From Sphingomonas yunnanensis (lineage in GTDB: Bacteria; Pseudomonadota; Alphaproteobacteria; Sphingomonadales; Sphingomonadaceae), in NCBI RefSeq assembly GCF_019898765.1, contig NZ_JAIOKB010000001.1:62001-126000 (forward strand): a stretch of DNA of 64,000 bases, given 5' to 3'. The stretch's first letter is position 1. Each line of letters starts with the position of its first letter. The position numbers were made by a program, and so were the translations under genes. Under the pieces are notes generated by a model. It was given only the letters and a program-made list of their open reading frames with translations, searched no databases and was not told the origin of the DNA. This document shows, piece by piece, positions 27,978 through 35,636 of this stretch.

Positions 27978-28426
27978 TGATGGAGCGGACGACGCGATAT
28001 GGCCTGTGGGCGCTCGGCGCGGCGGCGCTGACGCTCGGCAGTGCGGTGGTGGTGCGCGCCCAGGGTGGGCAGCGAGACGTCTGGAACGGCGTCTACACGG
28101 CCGAGCAGGCCGCGCGCGGCAAGGTCGCCTATGCCGAGAATTGTGCCGCCTGCCACGGCGACACGCTCGCGGGGATCGACGTCGCGCCGGCGCTGGCGGG
28201 GGGCGGCTTCCTCAACAACTGGAACGGCACCTCGGCGGGCGACCTGTTCTCGCGCATCAAGACGACGATGCCGCTGAGCGCGCCCGGCAGCCTGCCTGGC
28301 AAGACCGTCGCCGACATCCAGGCCTATATCTTCGAGGTCAACGGCTTCCCCGCGGGCAAGCTGCCGCTGCCGCCGAGCCAGCCGATGGCGGCGGGGATCA
28401 TGATCGCGCCCAAGCCAGTGGGGTAG
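27977..28426 (+). CDS. Exported c-type cytochrome, partner of the upstream PQQ dehydrogenase
   Basis: 149 residues from ATG 27977, which overlaps the previous stop and has GGGAG 7 bases upstream. The signal peptide (TTRYGLWALGAAALTLGSAVVVRAQ) leads to a single haem site AENCAACHGDTLAG and a distal Met in KTTMPLSAPGSL. Such mono-haem cytochromes accept electrons from quinoprotein dehydrogenases and pass them to the oxidase. It is the last gene of the operon before a palindromic repeat. Confidence 0.88.
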   Translation: MMERTTRYGLWALGAAALTLGSAVVVRAQGGQRDVWNGVYTAEQAARGKVAYAENCAACHGDTLAGIDVAPALAGGGFLNNWNGTSAGDLFSRIKTTMPLSAPGSLPGKTVADIQAYIFEVNGFPAGKLPLPPSQPMAAGIMIAPKPVG

Positions 28427-28452
28427 GGGACGAGTTCGGAAGGGCATTCTGC

Positions 28453-28548
28453 CGTCATCCTGAACTCGTTTCAGGATCCACGGTCCCGCGAGCGCCTAGG
28501 CACCTGGTCATGCGGCACGGTGGATCCTGAAACGAGTTCAGGATGACG
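28453..28548. repeat. Long palindromic intergenic repeat, copy A
   Basis: Two 31-base arms (28453-28483 and 28518-28548) are inverted repeats with one mismatch (CGTCATCCTGAACTCGTTTC then AGGATCCACGG). They enclose about 34 bases. The element lies between convergent genes. Related copies are at 33031-33130 and 44488-44583, with a solo arm at 14551. Confidence 0.8.
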
Positions 28549-28572
28549 CTAGTGGGCGGTGCGCCGCTCCCA

Positions 28573-29349
28573 TCACTCCCCGCGCCACTCGGGCACGCGC
28601 CTGGTCTTCGAGAGGAAGTCCGCCACCCCGCGCCGGAAGTCGGCGCTGCCGTATACCTCCGCGATCAGCGGCTCGATGTCTGGCAGACCGTCGAAGGTCA
28701 TCTGCCGCAGCGTCTCCTTGGTCGCGCGTGTCGTCAGCGGCGCGTTCTCCGCGGCGCGCGCGCACAGTGCCGCCACCTCGGCGTCGAGCGCCTCGCGTTC
28801 CACCACCTTGAGCAGGAAACCGTTCGCGCGCAGCTCCTCCGCGCCGACGATCTCCCCGAGCAGCACCATCCGCCGTGCCACCGCGACGCCCACCGCCGCG
28901 CCGATCCGCGCCACGCTCGACGCCGACAGGCAATTGCCGATCGTGCGCCCGATCGGCGAGCCGAAGCGCGCGTCCGGCGTGGCGAGACGGAAGTCGCAGG
29001 CCGAGCTGATGTTGAGCCCGCCACCGACCGCCCAGCCTTCCACCACCGCGATCGTCGTGCACGGGATCGCGTCGACCGCGCCCATGCACTCGTCGATCTC
29101 GCGCTCATAGGCGACGCCCTGCGCGCCCTCGGCGTAATCGGCGAACTTGGTGATGTCGGTGCCCGAGATGAACGCTTTGCCGCCGGTGCCGCGGAAGGTG
29201 ACCACCCGCACGCTCGGATCGTCGGCGATCGCGTACGCGGCGTCCCGCAGCGCGAGCCACATCGCGCCGGTGAGCGCGTTGTGCGCGGCCGGGTTGTCGA
29301 AGCGGACGTGGACCGCGGCCCCGTCGCGCGTGACGACGACGCCGCTCAC
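28573..29349 (-). CDS. Crotonase-fold (enoyl-CoA hydratase/isomerase family) protein lacking the usual catalytic Glu pair
   Basis: A 258-residue crotonase: the CoA-binding/oxyanion pieces FDNPAAHNAL, GGKAFISGTDITKFADY and EGWAVGGGLNISSACDFRLATPDARFGSPIGRTIG are clear. In classical hydratases the two acids lie in GGGCE and in PEI; here these positions read GGGLN and SPIG, so both are lost. A CoA-ester isomerase, lyase, thioesterase or other crotonase reaction is more likely than simple hydration. The GTG start overlaps the stop of the CoA-transferase gene (GTGA), so the two are coupled. Confidence 0.85.
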   Translation of the reverse strand: MSGVVVTRDGAAVHVRFDNPAAHNALTGAMWLALRDAAYAIADDPSVRVVTFRGTGGKAFISGTDITKFADYAEGAQGVAYEREIDECMGAVDAIPCTTIAVVEGWAVGGGLNISSACDFRLATPDARFGSPIGRTIGNCLSASSVARIGAAVGVAVARRMVLLGEIVGAEELRANGFLLKVVEREALDAEVAALCARAAENAPLTTRATKETLRQMTFDGLPDIEPLIAEVYGSADFRRGVADFLSKTRRVPEWRGE

Positions 29350-30533
29350 GCCGCCGCCTCTTCCGCGGAAGGGAGCAGCCCGCGCTCGGCCAGCTCGCGG
29401 CGGATCTCGGCGTCATGCTCGTTGAGCAGGGGCGGGGGCAGTCGCACCTCCTGCGGCGTGCCGCGCATCTTCACGGGGAAGCCGAGCGCGCGGAACTCGC
29501 CCTCGACCGGATGCGGCACCTGCATCACCATGTCGCGCGCGACCGCCTGCTCGCTCGCCACCGCCTCGCCATAGTCGAGGATCGGCGCGGCGGGAACGCC
29601 GGCGGCGAGCAGCGCGTCGATCCACTCTTGGCTGGCGCGCGTCACGAAGGTCGGCGCCAGCTCCTCGATCAGCACCTCGCGATTGGCCACGCGCGCGGCG
29701 TTGGTGCCGTAGCGCTCATCCTCCTGCAGCTCGGGCCGGCCGATTACCTCGAGCAGCTTGAGCCACAGGCCCTGGTTCGCCGCGCCGATCACGAACCAAT
29801 CGTCCGACGCGCGCACCGCCTGATAGGGTGCCGACATGCGGTTGGCCGAGCCGATCGGGGTGGGCGCGCGGCCGGTGCCCCAATATTCGGTCGTCTCCCA
29901 GATCGAGAGCCCCAAGGCGGCCTCGAGCAGCGAGGCGTCGATATATTGCCCCTGGCCCGACGACTGACGCCCGATCACCGCGCTGAGGATGCCGTAGACG
30001 GAGAACAGCCCCGCGCCGAGGTCGGCCACTGCGATCGAGTTCTTGGCCGGCTCCATGCCGGGGAAGCCGTTGGAGCTCAGCACCCCCGACATCGCCTGCG
30101 CGATCAGGTCGAAGCCGGGGCGCTGCGCCCACGGCCCGGTCTGGCCGAAACCAGAGATGCTGGCGTAGATCAGCCGCGGGTTAAGCGCGGCGAGCGTGTC
30201 ATAGTCGATGCCGAGCCGCTTCGCGACGCCGGGCCGCGCGTTCTCCACCACGATATCGGCGGTCTGCACCAGCGCGTAGAGCACGGCGCGGTCGGCCTCG
30301 TCCTTGAGGTCGAGCGTGATGCTGCGCTTGTTGCGGTTGAGCGCGAGAAAGCCCGGGCTGTCCTCGCCCTTGAGCCGGAACCCCATCGAGTGGCGCGTCG
30401 AGTCGCCGGTGCGCGGCGGTTCGATCTTGATCACGTCCGCGCCCATGTCGCCGAGCAGCATGCAGCAGAACGGCCCCGCCATCACCTGCGAGATATCGAG
30501 CACTCTCAGGCCTTTCAGCGGCAGTTCCGGCAT
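29346..30533 (-). CDS. Class III CoA-transferase (CaiB/BaiF family)
   Basis: A 395-residue cytoplasmic enzyme that moves CoA from a donor thioester to a free acid. Family landmarks are LPLKGLRVLDISQVMAGPFCCMLLGDMGADVIKIEPPRTGD, FLALNRNKRSITLDLK, NARPGVAKRLGIDYDTL and the catalytic Asp in SIAVADLGAGLFSVYGI. It is first in a two-gene operon with the crotonase-like gene, and its promoter region is shared with the second PQQ dehydrogenase and contains a GntR-type site. Presumably it activates an acid produced by the pathway; the acid is unknown. Confidence 0.88.
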   Translation of the reverse strand: MPELPLKGLRVLDISQVMAGPFCCMLLGDMGADVIKIEPPRTGDSTRHSMGFRLKGEDSPGFLALNRNKRSITLDLKDEADRAVLYALVQTADIVVENARPGVAKRLGIDYDTLAALNPRLIYASISGFGQTGPWAQRPGFDLIAQAMSGVLSSNGFPGMEPAKNSIAVADLGAGLFSVYGILSAVIGRQSSGQGQYIDASLLEAALGLSIWETTEYWGTGRAPTPIGSANRMSAPYQAVRASDDWFVIGAANQGLWLKLLEVIGRPELQEDERYGTNAARVANREVLIEELAPTFVTRASQEWIDALLAAGVPAAPILDYGEAVASEQAVARDMVMQVPHPVEGEFRALGFPVKMRGTPQEVRLPPPLLNEHDAEIRRELAERGLLPSAEEAAA

Positions 30534-30585
30534 GTCGGTCTCCTCTCGTGTCGCGCGCAGGCCGTGTCGCGGCCTATCTCACGGA

Positions 30586-30600
30586 TCATATTGTATAGGA
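30586..30600. promoter_or_regulatory. GntR-type operator between the CoA-transferase and second PQQ dehydrogenase genes
   Basis: TCATATTGTATAGGA matches TCATAT-N3-ATATGA at 11 of 12 half-site positions if G or T is allowed at the fourth base of the right arm. It sits in a 157-base divergent promoter region about 53 bases from the CoA-transferase start, suited to controlling both directions. Confidence 0.6.
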
Positions 30601-30690
30601 TCGTGCGGCTTGCTAGCACCGTTGAAATGACAGGACAACGTTGCGACCGCCGCGGGTGGAACGCAACGCCGCCGGACAGGAGAGTGACGC

Positions 30691-32613
30691 GTGGCGAGCA
30701 GGACCAGGCAGCAGGGATGGCGCGTAGCGCGGGCAGGCATGATGGTGACCGCCGCCGTCGCGCTCTCGCCCGCCACGCCCGTCGCGGCGCAGGCCAAGGG
30801 CGACTGGCAGGGCTACGGCCGCGACGAGAGCCACGCGCGCTACTCGCCGCTGACCGAGGTCACGCCGGCGAACGTCGCCAAGTTGCGGCAGGTGTGGACC
30901 TATCACATGCGCCCCGCGGGCACGTCCGGCGAGGCGATCCCCATGCCCGACAGCGTCCCCGCCAAGTTTCGCACGGGCTTCTCGGCCTCTGAGGCGACGC
31001 CGCTGGTGGTGAAGGGCGTGATGTATCTCGCCACTCCGTACAAGCGCGTGGTCGCGCTCGACGCCGCGACGGGAGCGGAGCGCTGGGTGTTCCCGCTGCC
31101 CGGCAACGACCAGGCCTCGACCCGCGGCGTCGCCTACTGGCCCGGGGGCAAGGGGACGGGCGCGCGGATCGTCTTCGGCACGCGCAGCGGCAAGCTGATC
31201 GCGCTCGACGCCACGACCGGCCAGCCCGCCGCGGCCTTCGGCACCGCGGGCACGGTTGACATGAAGACGCCCGAGGTGATGAACGGCACGCGCGCGCCGC
31301 TCGGGATGAGCAGCCCGCCCGCGATCTACCGCGACGTCATCATCACCGGCTCGCGCGTGCAGGAGATGCCCGTGAAGGGGGCGGCCGGGGACGTGCGCGG
31401 CTGGGACGCGCGCACCGGCAGATTGCTCTGGACCTTCCACACGATCCCGCAGCCGGGCGAGCCGAACTTCGGCACCTGGGAGGGGGACAGTTGGCAGAAG
31501 CGCTCGGGCACGAACGTCTGGACCTTCGTGCTCGTCGACGACAAGCGCGGTATCGCCTACCTGCCCGTCGGCGCGCCGACGTTCGATCGCTGGGGCGGCG
31601 ACCGCAAGGGACAGAACCTCTACGGCAACTCGATCGTCGCGGTCGAGGCGGCGACGGGCAAGTACCTCTGGCACTTCCAGACCGTGCACCACGATATCTG
31701 GGACGTCGACCTGCCTACCGCGACGCTGATCGAGGTGCGCCGCCGCGGCCGCACGATCCCGGCGATCGCGGTGATGAACAAGACCGCGACGATGTTCATC
31801 CTCGACCGCGTCACCGGCGAGCCGCTGTACGACGTGCGCGAGGTGCCCGTGCCGACCGACACCGACGTGCCCGGCGAGCAGCCCTGGCCGACCCAGCCGA
31901 TGCCGGTCACCCCGCCCCCGCTGGCGCGCACCAGCTACGCCGCCGCCGACCTGGTCGACGGCCCGCCCGAGCACCGTGCCGCGTGCGAGAAGCTGGTCGC
32001 CGATCTCACCATCGCGCCCAGCAAGCCGTTCCAGCCGCTGCGTGCCGACAGCGCGGTCAACTTCTTCCCCGGTAGCCTCGGCGGGGTCGACTGGGGCGGG
32101 GGGGCCTTCGATCCGAGGAGCGGGCTGTACGTCATCAACGTCAACAATCTCGCCAGCCCGCAGCAGCTCGCGCAGCAGCCCGACGGCAGCTGGGGGATGA
32201 AGGCCGGCTACGCCTATTTCCAGGATTCCGAGACCGGCCTGCCGTGCCAGAAGGGGCCGTGGGGCGAGCTGGTCGCGGTGAACGTCGACACCGGCGCGGT
32301 GGCATGGCGCAAGGTGCTGGGCAAGAACGACGATCCCGCCTTCGCCGCGAACGGCGTGATCAGCGCGGGCGGGCCGATCACCACCGCGAGCGGGCTGACC
32401 TTCATCGGTGCGACGCGCGACGCCACGATCCGAGCCTTCGAGACGAAGAGCGGCGCGCTGCTGTGGTCGGCGCCGCTGCCCGCCTCCAATTACGGCACAC
32501 CGATGACCTATCAGGCCGCCGACGGCCGCCAGATGGTCGCCGCGGTGGCGACCGGCGGCTTCGCCTTCCAACCCGCGACCAGCGACCAGGTGGTCGCCTT
32601 CGCCGTCCGCTGA
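30691..32613 (+). CDS. PQQ-dependent (quinoprotein) dehydrogenase, exported, second copy
   Basis: A 640-residue periplasmic quinoprotein. The GTG start has AGGAG about 10 bases upstream. The signal peptide runs to about VAAQAKGDW. The propeller begins DWQGYGRDESHARYSPLTEVTPANVAKLRQVW, followed by repeated ALDAATGAERWVF, ALDATTGQPAA and FETKSGALLWSAPLPASNYGTPMTY blade motifs. It diverges in sequence from the first PQQ enzyme of the island, so a different substrate or step is likely. It is followed directly by a small cytochrome c gene, giving a complete dehydrogenase-cytochrome pair. Confidence 0.87.
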   Translation: MASRTRQQGWRVARAGMMVTAAVALSPATPVAAQAKGDWQGYGRDESHARYSPLTEVTPANVAKLRQVWTYHMRPAGTSGEAIPMPDSVPAKFRTGFSASEATPLVVKGVMYLATPYKRVVALDAATGAERWVFPLPGNDQASTRGVAYWPGGKGTGARIVFGTRSGKLIALDATTGQPAAAFGTAGTVDMKTPEVMNGTRAPLGMSSPPAIYRDVIITGSRVQEMPVKGAAGDVRGWDARTGRLLWTFHTIPQPGEPNFGTWEGDSWQKRSGTNVWTFVLVDDKRGIAYLPVGAPTFDRWGGDRKGQNLYGNSIVAVEAATGKYLWHFQTVHHDIWDVDLPTATLIEVRRRGRTIPAIAVMNKTATMFILDRVTGEPLYDVREVPVPTDTDVPGEQPWPTQPMPVTPPPLARTSYAAADLVDGPPEHRAACEKLVADLTIAPSKPFQPLRADSAVNFFPGSLGGVDWGGGAFDPRSGLYVINVNNLASPQQLAQQPDGSWGMKAGYAYFQDSETGLPCQKGPWGELVAVNVDTGAVAWRKVLGKNDDPAFAANGVISAGGPITTASGLTFIGATRDATIRAFETKSGALLWSAPLPASNYGTPMTYQAADGRQMVAAVATGGFAFQPATSDQVVAFAVR

Positions 32614-32624
32614 GGATGTTTGCC

Positions 32625-32966
32625 ATGACGCGTATCGACCCGATCGTCCGCCTCGCCGCCGGCTGCGTCGCCTTCGCGGGCACAGCGCTGCTCGGCGCGG
32701 TGGCGCTGGCCGCGCAGCAGCCCGCCGCGCCCGCGGCGGCGCCCGCGCCAGGGCCGGGGCTCGACCTGATCAACGAGCGCTGCGGTTTCTGCCACACCAC
32801 GAACCAGGTCTTCACCGCGCACAAGACCGCGGCCGAGTGGCCCGCGCTGGTGCAGGCGATGATCGACCGCGGCGCCGAGCTCTCGCCCGAGGAGCAGAAG
32901 GTGATGAGCGACTATCTCGTCGCCAATCTCGCGACGGACAAGAAGGCCGGCGCGACGGGACAGTGA
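32625..32966 (+). CDS. Small exported c-type cytochrome
   Basis: 113 residues; ATG 32625 is preferred for GAGG 9 bases upstream (an ATG at 32616 is in frame). The signal peptide ends near VALAAQQ, then a Pro/Ala linker and one haem motif ERCGFCHTTNQVF. The WPALVQAMIDRGAELSPEEQKVMSDYLVANLA stretch, with Met as possible sixth ligand, resembles cytochrome domains fused to or paired with quinoproteins. It probably accepts electrons from the dehydrogenase encoded 11 bases upstream. Confidence 0.8.
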   Translation: MTRIDPIVRLAAGCVAFAGTALLGAVALAAQQPAAPAAAPAPGPGLDLINERCGFCHTTNQVFTAHKTAAEWPALVQAMIDRGAELSPEEQKVMSDYLVANLATDKKAGATGQ

Positions 32967-33030
32967 GGGGGGTGGACGAAATTGGGGCAAGCGCGGCTCG
33001 AGCTTCGGGCCACCCGCTCGATCCTATCCC

Positions 33031-33130
33031 GGCGTCATCCTGAGCTTGTCTCAGGATCCACCGGCCCGCGAACGCCTCGGCGGCTGAGTATGCGGCGCGG
33101 TAGATCCTGAAACGAGTTCAGGATGACGCC
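33031..33130. repeat. Long palindromic intergenic repeat, copy B
   Basis: Left arm GGCGTCATCCTGAGCTTGTC then TCAGGATCCACCG; right arm TAGATCCTGAAACGAGTTCA then GGATGACGCC. The arms are inverted repeats with several mismatches, and the middle CCGCGAACGCCTCGG resembles copy A. It lies between the convergent cytochrome c and SMP-30-like genes. Confidence 0.75.
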
Positions 33131-33183
33131 AGGGTGGGGCGAGGGCGGTAAGACGAGCAGCAACGGGGGGGGAGAGCCAACCG

Positions 33184-34185
33184 CTACCGGGCGTAGCGCG
33201 GCAGCACCCCCGCCACCGTGGTCCGCAGGCGGTACACGCTGGTCGACGCCGTGATGTACAGCGTGTGCCCGTCACCCGCGAAGGCAAGGTTGGCGGCGAC
33301 CTCGGGCAGCACGATGCGGCCGAGCACCTTGCCCGCGGGCGAGATCACGCGGAGGCCGCCCGGCCCGGTCGCCCAGACGTTCCCGCGACGATCGACCTTG
33401 AGCCCGTCCGCCCCGCCGGCACCGCCCGCGGGGAAGCTGATCAGCACGCGCCGGCCCGACAAGACCCCGCCGCGTCCCACCTTGTAGGCGTAGATCACGC
33501 CCGGCGGCCCATAATCGGTCACGTACAACGTGCGTCCGTCGGGCGAGAAGCCGATACCGTTGGGGAGCTTCAGGTCGGTGATCACCGGCGTCAGCATGCC
33601 GCCGGCGTAGCGGAACACCGCGTTGTACGGCAGCTGCTTGGCGGGATCTTTGTCCATGCCGTTGTACAGTCCGAACGGCGGGTCGGTGAACCACAAGGCG
33701 CCGTCGCTGGCGAACACGAGATCGTTCGGGCTGTTGAGCCGCTTGCCACGATAGTCGTCGATCACCGGCGTGACGCTTCGGTCGGCACCGACGCGCACGA
33801 TCCGGCGCGCGCCCATCTGCGCCATCAGCACGCCGCCGTCGCGGTCGGGCACCATGCCGTTGGGGCCGATGCTCTTGCCCGCGGGCGGGTTCGGGAGGCC
33901 GCCGGCGTTCGCGATCAGCTCCTCGACGCGGCCCGACGGGTCGACCGCGCGCAGCGTGTCGCCGCTGACGTCGGAGAACCACAGTCGGCTCTCGTGCCAC
34001 AGCGGCCCCTCGGTGAAGCCGAAACCCGTCGCGACTCGCTCGACCGTCGTGCCCGGCGCGATCAGCGAGTCGAGCGCGGGGTCGAGCCGCTCGACACGCG
34101 GACCCTTCTCCTGCGCCGCGGCGGCGGGGGCGTGGAGCGCGAGCGGCGCGAGCAGCGCGGCGGCGAGCAGGGGAGCGATCCGCAT
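33184..34185 (-). CDS. Exported SMP-30/gluconolactonase-like protein
   Basis: A 333-residue six-bladed propeller with signal peptide MRIAPLLAAALLAPLALHAPAAAAQ; the ATG at 34185 fixes the start. Metal-binding landmarks of the family are present: GFTEGPLWHESRLWFSD (Glu), RLNSPNDLVFASDGALWFTDPPFG (Asn) and LPNGIGFSPDGRTLYVTDYG (Asn/Asp). Family members hydrolyse sugar lactones or related esters with Ca or Zn. In the periplasm it could open the lactone formed when a PQQ dehydrogenase oxidises an aldose. It is the last gene of a three-gene minus-strand operon. Confidence 0.83.
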   Translation of the reverse strand: MRIAPLLAAALLAPLALHAPAAAAQEKGPRVERLDPALDSLIAPGTTVERVATGFGFTEGPLWHESRLWFSDVSGDTLRAVDPSGRVEELIANAGGLPNPPAGKSIGPNGMVPDRDGGVLMAQMGARRIVRVGADRSVTPVIDDYRGKRLNSPNDLVFASDGALWFTDPPFGLYNGMDKDPAKQLPYNAVFRYAGGMLTPVITDLKLPNGIGFSPDGRTLYVTDYGPPGVIYAYKVGRGGVLSGRRVLISFPAGGAGGADGLKVDRRGNVWATGPGGLRVISPAGKVLGRIVLPEVAANLAFAGDGHTLYITASTSVYRLRTTVAGVLPRYAR

Positions 34186-34187
34186 GA

Positions 34188-34604
34188 TCAGACCGCGTCG
34201 GTCAGCAGGACGAGATAGTCGCGGTTGAGCACGGTGCGCTCGATCAGCGGCCAGTTGCGCTGGTGCACGTCCGAGCGGATCCACACCTGCCGCTGCTCCT
34301 CGCTCTCATAGGTGAGCTGGAAGCGATAGTTCACCCCGGCCGGGGGCGCTGGCCGGCCCTGGATCACCGTGCGCAGCTTGAGCATCTTGAGGTCGATGAA
34401 GCCGCGACCGCGGAAGCTCTGCGCCGCGGGCAGGAAGTGCTGGTGGTAGGCGTCGAGCATCTCCTGCTCGCGTGCCGGGTCGACCGCGAGGTCGCAGTAG
34501 AGCACGATCGGCTTGCGCGTCGGCGCGGCGGCGCGCGCGGCGGCCGGCACGGCCGAGCTGGCCCCTAGCGCGGCGATCAGTTGCAGGAGCGAGCGGCGTT
34601 GCAT
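34188..34604 (-). CDS. Exported small protein, dimeric alpha-beta-barrel (ABM/EthD)-like
   Basis: 138 residues. The N-terminus QRRSLLQLIAALGASSAVPAAARA looks like a Tat-type signal, an uncommon feature for this fold. The mature part KPIVLYCDLAVDPAREQEMLDAYHQHFLPAAQSFRGRGF followed by IDLKMLKLRTV has the beta-alpha pattern of antibiotic-biosynthesis-monooxygenase or EthD-like dimeric barrels, which include cofactor-free oxygenases and isomerases. I cannot name a reaction. It lies between the SMP-30-like and bicupin genes, 2 and 20 bases away. Confidence 0.65.
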   Translation of the reverse strand: MQRRSLLQLIAALGASSAVPAAARAAAPTRKPIVLYCDLAVDPAREQEMLDAYHQHFLPAAQSFRGRGFIDLKMLKLRTVIQGRPAPPAGVNYRFQLTYESEEQRQVWIRSDVHQRNWPLIERTVLNRDYLVLLTDAV

Positions 34605-34624
34605 CGGCAGGTCCTTTCCGAGGG

Positions 34625-35518
34625 TCAGCGTGGGGGAAGTGAGGCGGCGTAGGCGGCCTTGGCGGCGAGATCGCGCGCGACGCCGACCACCATCAGCTCG
34701 AGCGGCGCGGCGCCGGCGGCGCGCAGCGTGCGCGCGGCGCCGACCTCGATCGGCAGCGCGTCGCCGGTGCGCAGCGGCGCGCGCTCGCCGGCGACCCGCG
34801 CCTCGCCCTCGCCGGCGATGACATAGACCATCTCGCCGATGCCCGGCGCGGCGGCGGCGTCGAGCGCGGCCCCGGGGGGCACCAGCACATGGTCGACGAA
34901 GGTCCAGGGGGTGCTGAAGACCTCGGGCCCGAGCAGTCGGCGCACGCGCACCGCGCCCTGCGGCTTGAGCCTGTCGCGGTCGAACTTCACCGCGGCGAAC
35001 TGCGCGACGGGGTCGAGCGGGGCGCCCTCGCGCGAGTCGCCGAGGTCGAGATTATCGTAGCGCTTGGTCTGGCCGACGTTGATGTTGAGCCACTGCACTG
35101 GCCGGTCCGAGGCGTTGTACAGCGCGTGCGCGTGGCCCATGCGGTCGGGCACCGCTGCCGGTCCCGCGATCGTCGTGGTGCGCCCGTCGACGGTGAACTG
35201 CGCCTCGCCGTCGAGGATGACGAACATCTCCTCGCACTGGTGGTGGAAATGCTGCCCGATCCCGCTGTGCGGCGCGATCACGCCGCGGTGGACGAAGATC
35301 AGGTTGGTGGAGAGCGCGTCGGCACCGAGCAGCGGCGCGAAGGCCATGGTCCCCGCGCCGTCATGCACCTTGGCGAGCTGGCGGTAGCGGGAGGGATCGG
35401 TGTGGCCGATCCGCTCCGCCAGTGGTCGCGGCGTCGCCGCCTGCTGCGCGCTCGCGGCGCCGGCCAGCGTCAGCGTGAGCAGCAACGCGCCGCGCGCGAG
35501 CGATCCGATCGCCTCCAC
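34625..35518 (-). CDS. Exported two-domain cupin protein (bicupin)
   Basis: The GTG at 35518 has GGGGAGAGAGAGG just upstream, giving 297 residues with a signal peptide (VEAIGSLARGALLLTLTLAGAASAQ). The first cupin domain has a complete metal motif: GIGQHFHHQCEEMFVILDG (HxH..E) and PDRMGHAHALYN (His). The second domain (VDHVLVPPGAALDAAAAPGIGEMVYVIAGEGEARV) has lost the His ligands and is probably structural. It could be a dioxygenase, isomerase or lyase; the substrate is unknown. First gene of the minus-strand trio under the site at 35587. Confidence 0.8.
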   Translation of the reverse strand: MEAIGSLARGALLLTLTLAGAASAQQAATPRPLAERIGHTDPSRYRQLAKVHDGAGTMAFAPLLGADALSTNLIFVHRGVIAPHSGIGQHFHHQCEEMFVILDGEAQFTVDGRTTTIAGPAAVPDRMGHAHALYNASDRPVQWLNINVGQTKRYDNLDLGDSREGAPLDPVAQFAAVKFDRDRLKPQGAVRVRRLLGPEVFSTPWTFVDHVLVPPGAALDAAAAPGIGEMVYVIAGEGEARVAGERAPLRTGDALPIEVGAARTLRAAGAAPLELMVVGVARDLAAKAAYAASLPPR

Positions 35519-35586
35519 CCTCTCTCTCCCCTTCCGCACCCGACTTCGCCGGGCTTTACGCACGCTTACAACGGCTCTACACAGAA

Positions 35587-35601
35587 TCATATAGGATATA
35601 A
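35587..35601. promoter_or_regulatory. GntR-type operator between the bicupin and MFS genes
   Basis: TCATATAGGATATAA matches the palindrome TCATAT-N3-ATATGA with one change. It is in a 118-base divergent region, 68 bases from the bicupin start and 35 from the MFS start. Confidence 0.65.
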
Positions 35602-35636
35602 TGCGGTGCCAACGCGGCGCGTCCGGGAGAGCGGTG

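Noticed and set aside
20392..32966. Polyvinyl alcohol or polyethylene glycol degradation operon
   Set aside because: PVA loci pair a quinoprotein and cytochrome with an oxidised-PVA hydrolase, and PEG loci have a flavin dehydrogenase and an AraC regulator. Neither set is present; the metal amidohydrolase and CoA genes do not fit.
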